Assembly (NCBI GenBank): GCA_937871435.1
Contig: CALMQM010000020.1
Location: forward strand, 1-46,781
From: an uncultured Bacteroidota bacterium
Lineage (GTDB): Bacteria > Bacteroidota > Bacteroidia > AKYH767-A > 2013-40CM-41-45
Length of the DNA: 46,781 nt
Reading direction: 5' to 3'
The translations under genes and the position numbers were made by a program. The notes beneath the pieces were generated by a model. It searched no databases, was not told where the DNA came from, and saw nothing but the letters and a program-made list of their open reading frames with translations. Below are positions 43,054-46,781 of this stretch, in pieces; position 1 is the first letter of the stretch, and every line of letters starts with the position of its first letter.

Positions 43054-43476
43054 TCATTTGGAGTGTACAAAAGCTTCAATAGCCAATCTGTATGAGTCCA
43101 GACCAAATCCGGCGATTACACCTTTACAGTTTTTTGCCATGAGGGAAACATGGCGGTATTCTTCTCTTGCATAAACATTTGAAATATGAACTTCAATAAC
43201 CGGAGTTCGTATAGCTGCCACCGCATCAGCTACTGCAACAGATGTGTGTGTATACCCACCTGCGTTTAAAATGATTCCATCTGTATTGAATCCATGAAGA
43301 TGTAACTGATCTATCAGTTCACCTTCGATATTACTTTGAAAATAATTGAGTGTATGACCCGGAAAATCTTTTTTCAGGATAGAAAAAAAATCTTCAAAAG
43401 TTCCTGAGCCGTATATACTTGTTTCTCGTTGGCCCAGAAGATTCAAATTGGGTCCGTTGATGATGATAATATTCAT
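43054..43476 (-). CDS. aroQ: type II 3-dehydroquinate dehydratase
   Basis: 140 residues. Signatures NGPNLNLLGQRE (8-19), the catalytic Tyr22 in SIYG, FQSNIEGELID (46-56), LNAGGYTHTSVA with Asn71, and EVHISNVYAREEYRH with His97. It dehydrates 3-dehydroquinate in the shikimate pathway. It is divergent from xerD, a neighbour pair common in Bacteroidota, and the two share an intergenic stretch of about 130 bases with a TATTTTCG element. Confidence 0.96.
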   Translation of the reverse strand: MNIIIINGPNLNLLGQRETSIYGSGTFEDFFSILKKDFPGHTLNYFQSNIEGELIDQLHLHGFNTDGIILNAGGYTHTSVAVADAVAAIRTPVIEVHISNVYAREEYRHVSLMAKNCKGVIAGFGLDSYRLAIEAFVHSK

Positions 43477-43497
43477 GATTGTGGCATTCTAATGCCT

Positions 43498-43505
43498 CGA
43501 AAATA
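43498..43505 (-). promoter_or_regulatory. -7-like element for aroQ
   Basis: On the minus strand TATTTTCG, 21 bases before ATG 43476. A small hairpin, GGCAT/ATGCC (43483-43496), lies between it and the start codon. Confidence 0.35.
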
Positions 43506-43605
43506 CTCACAATTATCCAGAAGAACATGTGGAAAAGTTTTTCGCTGAATTCAGGATTCAAGCCTATGAATTATCAACTTTGACTTAGGTCGAAAACTTC
43601 ATTTT

Positions 43606-44505
43606 CTGAGCTGGAAATCATACATAAACGGGTTCAAATCCTATCTAAAGCTGGAACGTTCTCTATCAGAGAACTCTGTTGAAGCTTATATGCATGACAT
43701 TGCATTGTTAGATCAGTACTTGCAACTCAACACGTTAAGTTATAGTCCGGCCGATTTAAAGCTCGAGCATCTTCAGAATTTCATCAAATGGATTAACGAA
43801 ATGGGATTGAGTGCAAGATCTCAGGCCCGGATCATTTCAGGCATAAAAGGATTTTTCAAATACTGCCTGATGGAAAATCTGATTACGAATGATCCATCCC
43901 AACTTCTGGAAACACCAAAGCTTGGAAGGAAATTACCGGATACTCTAAGTGTTGAAGATATAAACAACCTGGTAGCCGCTATTGACCTGAGCCGTCCGGA
44001 AGGCGTCAGAAATAAAGCGATTCTGGAAACTCTTTATAGTTGCGGATTGCGTGTAAGTGAATTGGTAAATCTCAAAATCTCCAACCTGCACCTTGAAATT
44101 GGCTTCATAAAGGTTACCGGAAAAGGAGACAAAGAACGACTTGTTCCAATCGGTAGTGTGGCCATTAAACACATTAAAATTTACATGGATGAAATTCGTT
44201 GTCACCTCAGTATAAAGTCAGGTTCAGAAGATATCATCTTCCTGAATCAAAGAGGTGGAAAATTGTCAAGAGTAATGATCTTTACTATCATTAAACAACT
44301 GGCAGAAAAAATTAATTTGAAAAAAAGTATTAGTCCACATACTTTTCGCCATTCCTTCGCTACACATTTAATCGAAGGTGGAGCAGATTTAAGAGCCGTT
44401 CAGGAAATGCTTGGACACGAATCTATCACCACCACTGAAATTTATACTCACTTAGACAGGGATTTCCTTCGTCAATCGATCATTAAACATCATCCACGCG
44501 CATGA
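43606..44505 (+). CDS. xerD: XerD-type tyrosine recombinase, apparent CTG start
   Basis: 299 residues if it starts at CTG 43606. The N-terminal SAM-like domain SWKSYINGFKSYLKLERSLS directly follows that CTG and is the conserved XerC/XerD beginning, yet there is no ATG, GTG or TTG in frame between the TGA at 43567-43569 and ATG 43690. Catalytic residues are complete (counted from the CTG): Arg149, Lys173, His245, Arg248, His271, Tyr280. It resolves chromosome dimers at dif with a partner recombinase. If translation began at 43690, 28 conserved residues would be lost. The GH16-like gene overlaps its stop. Confidence 0.9.
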   Translation: MSWKSYINGFKSYLKLERSLSENSVEAYMHDIALLDQYLQLNTLSYSPADLKLEHLQNFIKWINEMGLSARSQARIISGIKGFFKYCLMENLITNDPSQLLETPKLGRKLPDTLSVEDINNLVAAIDLSRPEGVRNKAILETLYSCGLRVSELVNLKISNLHLEIGFIKVTGKGDKERLVPIGSVAIKHIKIYMDEIRCHLSIKSGSEDIIFLNQRGGKLSRVMIFTIIKQLAEKINLKKSISPHTFRHSFATHLIEGGADLRAVQEMLGHESITTTEIYTHLDRDFLRQSIIKHHPRA

Positions 44506-45395
44506 AGTGCTTGTCTGTGTTCTCCCCTTACCCGACATGGTATGCGAATTCGATTCCGTCTTTTAAACGATCGGTTGTTATTCATGGTATATTTAATTCA
44601 ACTTTTATTTTGTTTCTCCTGCTTATGACAGCAGTTCTCCCTGTCAAGGAAGTTTCCGCGGAAACTAATTATTATGGTGGCGACACCATTGAATTTTCCG
44701 GTTATCGCTGGCAGGTAAAAGAATCTTTTGATAAACATACAGGACCAGGTCGAAATTATTTCTCCGCTACAAGAGAGAATGTATGGATTGATGAAAATGG
44801 AAAATTGCATTTAAAGATCAGATACAAAGATGACAAATGGTATTGCTCAGAAGTGAGAATGCTCAAAAGTCTTGGCTATGGAAAATATGTTTTTTACATA
44901 GATCATTTACCACAACCACTGGACAAAGACGTTGTCATTGGTTTATTCATGTATGATCATTCAGACACGAGCAACTTTCATAAAGAAATAGATATAGAGT
45001 TTTCAAAATGGGGAAAAGATACCGCCATGAATTCTCAATATGTGATTCAACCTTTTGAAGAAAAAGCTTTTCGGTTCAACACTGATTTAAAGAGGCCTAC
45101 CCGACATGAATTTACGGTCCGTAAAAAGAGAATTTCTTTCAATTCTCGCTATGAACATGGTATCAACCCTGACAGTATCAGTTCGCAATATCAGGTATGG
45201 AAGTACAATCCGGATCAGGCCTACAAAACCAGTGATGAAAAAGTAAGTATCAACTTGTGGCTTTACAAAGCTTCTGAACCTTCTAATCTGAAGGAAATGG
45301 AAGTTGTGATATCCAGGTTTGAATTTACTCCTTATAAATTAGAGAAAGTACTTCCTGTTCTTCCCAAATTGAAAAAGAGTAAAAAGACCAATTGA
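44502..45395 (+). CDS. secreted glycoside-hydrolase-16-like protein
   Basis: 297 residues. A long basic N-region and hydrophobic core (about 25-46) act as signal peptide or anchor. The mature part shows the beta-jelly-roll pattern of GH16 and keeps the catalytic signature EIDIE (Glu162, Asp164, Glu166), preceded by VVIGLFMYDHSD. It may cut beta-1,3/1,4 glucans or related sugars, but the sequence is too divergent to name a substrate. Its ATG overlaps the xerD stop as ATGA, an unusual pairing. No SusC/SusD or other polysaccharide-use genes are nearby. Confidence 0.78.
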   Translation: MKCLSVFSPYPTWYANSIPSFKRSVVIHGIFNSTFILFLLLMTAVLPVKEVSAETNYYGGDTIEFSGYRWQVKESFDKHTGPGRNYFSATRENVWIDENGKLHLKIRYKDDKWYCSEVRMLKSLGYGKYVFYIDHLPQPLDKDVVIGLFMYDHSDTSNFHKEIDIEFSKWGKDTAMNSQYVIQPFEEKAFRFNTDLKRPTRHEFTVRKKRISFNSRYEHGINPDSISSQYQVWKYNPDQAYKTSDEKVSINLWLYKASEPSNLKEMEVVISRFEFTPYKLEKVLPVLPKLKKSKKTN

Positions 45396-45401
45396 TATAT
45401 T

Positions 45402-45773
45402 GTGAAAGGAATTCTCTCAATTTCACTGCTTGTAGTAGCCAATTTCTTCATGACTTTTGCCTGGTATGGGCACCTTCAATTTAAAAAATGGAGCATACTT
45501 CAGGATAGCAGTCTGTTAAGCATTATTCTCATCAGCTGGTTCATTGCATTGTTCGAATATCTTTTTCAGGTACCCGGAAATCGCATTGGTCATGAATCCA
45601 ATGGAGGTCCTTTCAACCTGTTTCAACTGAAAGTGATTCAGGAAGTGATCACACTGTTTGTTTTCACTATCTGTACAGTTTTTATATTCAAGACTGATAA
45701 ATTGCAGTGGAATTACTTTGTCGGTTTTTTCTTTTTGATGCTTGCGGTATTTTTCGTTTTCAAAAAATGGTGA
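45402..45773 (+). CDS. DUF486 small membrane protein (DMT superfamily)
   Basis: 123 residues starting at GTG 45402; a TGA at 45393-45395 closes the frame and no ATG is available. Four hydrophobic spans, and the conserved ALFEYLFQVPGNRIGHESNGGPFNLFQLKVIQEVITLFVF core of DUF486. Related to small multidrug resistance/EamA transporters; the role is unknown. Six bases after the GH16-like gene. Confidence 0.9.
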   Translation: MKGILSISLLVVANFFMTFAWYGHLQFKKWSILQDSSLLSIILISWFIALFEYLFQVPGNRIGHESNGGPFNLFQLKVIQEVITLFVFTICTVFIFKTDKLQWNYFVGFFFLMLAVFFVFKKW

Positions 45774-45851
45774 TGTTGATATTTCCTTGCATCTGTTAAA
45801 AAGTAAATAGCTCTCCTCGGGCACAGTCCCTCTATCGTTTGCCTTTTCTCC

Positions 45852-45859
45852 TATCTTTG
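45852..45859 (+). promoter_or_regulatory. -7 element for the carboxylase gene
   Basis: TATCTTTG, a full match to TAnnTTTG, 22 bases before ATG 45882. No well-spaced TTG is seen upstream (TTTG 45838-45841 is only ten bases away). Confidence 0.4.
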
Positions 45860-45881
45860 AGGCGCTAATTTCAGCTATCGT

Positions 45882-46781
45882 ATGACTGATTTTGAATTCA
45901 ATAAAAATGAAGATGGAATGCGTTTGCTCGTTGATCAGTTAAAATCAAAACTGATTAAAGTGTATGTAGGCGGAGGTAAAAAAAATGCCGACAAACAACA
46001 TGAGCAGGGTAAATTGCTTGCCCGGGAACGCATTGATTACCTGATAGACAAAGGCAGCTCTTTTATCGAAATCGGAGCATTTGCCGCTGAAGGTATGTAT
46101 GAAGAATATGGAGGATGTCCTGCTGCCGGTGTCGTTACAGGCATCGGTTATGTATCCAAAAAACAATGTGTAATTGTTGCGAACGATGCGACAGTAAAAG
46201 CCGGAGCATGGTTCCCGATGACAGGAAAGAAAAATCTTCGCGCACAGGAAATTGCCATTGAAAATCGATTACCGATCATTTATCTCGTGGATAGTGCCGG
46301 AGTTTTCCTTCCGATGCAGGATGAAATATTTCCTGATAAAGAGCATTTCGGTCGAATGTTTCGCAACAATGCCAGGCTCTCAAGTATGGGAATTCCACAG
46401 ATTGCCGCGATCATGGGTGCCTGTGTTGCTGGGGGAGCCTATTTGCCGATTATGTCCGATGAGGCCCTGATTGTTGAAAAAACTGGGTCTGTCTTCCTGG
46501 CCGGACCGTACTTGGTAAAGGCGGCTATCGGAGAAAATGCCGACAAGGAAACCCTGGGCGGCGCGGCAACGCACTCGGAAATCTCCGGCGTGACCGACTA
46601 CAAAATGCCCGATGATCCAACCTGCCTGGATACCATCAAAGATTTGATCGATAAGATGGGCCGTTTTGAGACAGCCGGCTTCGATCGAGTCGCGCCTGCG
46701 CCGCCCCTGGGAGCAGTCAGACAAGTATCGTGCCATTCGAGATCTTCACGCGTGAGAATATCTGAGGAGAAGGGTCATTCC
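45882..46781 (+). CDS. acyl-CoA carboxylase beta subunit, 5' part, running off the window
   Basis: 300 codons are open to the window edge without a stop. The carboxyltransferase N-domain is clear: KQHEQGKLLARERIDYLID, GGCPAAGVVTGIGYVS, YLVDSAGVFLPMQDEIFPD, GRMFRNNARLSSMGIPQIAAIMGACVAGGAYLP and SGSVF-like TGSVFLAGPYLVKAAIGE. The full protein is usually about 540 residues, so nearly half is missing. It carboxylates acyl-CoA (propionyl-, methylcrotonyl- or related) with a biotin subunit. Base composition shifts to GC-rich from about 46430, and after residue 270 (about 46695) the sequence no longer fits the family; see findings. Confidence 0.85.
   Translation, partial: MTDFEFNKNEDGMRLLVDQLKSKLIKVYVGGGKKNADKQHEQGKLLARERIDYLIDKGSSFIEIGAFAAEGMYEEYGGCPAAGVVTGIGYVSKKQCVIVANDATVKAGAWFPMTGKKNLRAQEIAIENRLPIIYLVDSAGVFLPMQDEIFPDKEHFGRMFRNNARLSSMGIPQIAAIMGACVAGGAYLPIMSDEALIVEKTGSVFLAGPYLVKAAIGENADKETLGGAATHSEISGVTDYKMPDDPTCLDTIKDLIDKMGRFETAGFDRVAPAPPLGAVRQVSCHSRSSRVRISEEKGHS

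Noticed and set aside
43483-43496. Hairpin GGCAT/ATGCC before aroQ as a regulator site
   Set aside because: Five-base arms are expected by chance; mentioned only as context.
46380-46736. 118-codon minus-strand frame at the right edge
   Set aside because: It is antisense to the carboxylase; its length results from the GC-rich tail.
1-46781. CRISPR arrays, IS elements, tRNA or rRNA genes, toxin-antitoxin or phage genes
   Set aside because: No spaced direct repeats, transposase motifs, cloverleaf sequences or rRNA segments were seen by reading both strands.

Overview
The window looks like part of a chromosome (or a long contig) of an uncultured-type Bacteroidota bacterium. The evidence is AT-rich DNA, almost no Shine-Dalgarno sites, promoter-like elements of the Bacteroidota form TTTG-N18..20-TAnnTTTG, a subtilase with a type IX secretion C-terminal domain, a GldI-like lipoprotein, a PUR/DUF3276 protein, a BatA-type VWA membrane protein, and the parA-parB-DUF5683-dapB-lepB gene order. 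The order within the phylum cannot be fixed from the sequence alone. I see no rRNA, tRNA, CRISPR array, insertion sequence or prophage. Most of the window is housekeeping or core-accessory DNA; I did not find a clear new defence or mobile system.

Layout. 1-1230: a lone receiver-domain protein and small unknown proteins among strong hairpins. 1260-6624 (+): TIGR02757 protein, BatA/VWA protein, a dihydroorotase homologue lacking metal ligands, a low-molecular-weight phosphatase and an RsmI-like methyltransferase. 6709-9196 (-): DHH phosphoesterase, GldI-like FKBP lipoprotein and a double-FKBP lipoprotein as one overlapping operon, preceded by a T9SS-secreted subtilase (9330-11480, -). 11910-15781 (+): small protein, class III aminotransferase, an OmpR-type response regulator with its histidine kinase, and a small basic secreted protein. 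16050-18377: PhyH dioxygenase, SDR, and endonuclease III on the other strand. 18603-19474 (-): ECF sigma factor plus a small possible anti-sigma protein. 19874-25441 (+): uvrA, PUR protein, M48 peptidase, UPF0173 hydrolase. 25512-29881 (+): parA, parB, DUF5683, dapB, lepB. 29958-35512: LuxC-type acyl-CoA reductase divergent from a ferredoxin, an unknown secreted protein, a class V aminotransferase, DUF1015 and DUF1569. 35538-39273 (-): LolA-like protein, ABC-2 permease and ATPase, DUF429-like protein, glutathione peroxidase. 39355-43036 (+): YggS, EamA transporter, DUF2723 glycosyltransferase. 43054-46781: aroQ (-), xerD, GH16-like protein, DUF486 protein and the 5' part of an acyl-CoA carboxylase beta gene that runs off the end.

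Gene expression. Many genes have a TAnnTTTG or TAnnTTCG element within 3-30 bases of the start codon; for three genes (1260, 2058 and the minus-strand nth) the spacing predicts a leaderless mRNA. Four promoters also have a well-spaced upstream TTG/TTTG element (15910, 19636, 22956, 31103). Several intrinsic terminators separate the units.

The points most worth checking are: xerD, whose conserved N-terminus lies upstream of any ATG/GTG/TTG and seems to begin at CTG 43606; the metal-ligand-depleted dihydroorotase homologue; the leaderless promoters; the structured leader before 11910; and the abrupt rise in GC inside the last gene from about 46430, with a final 85 bases that no longer look like a carboxylase, suggesting a chimeric contig end.
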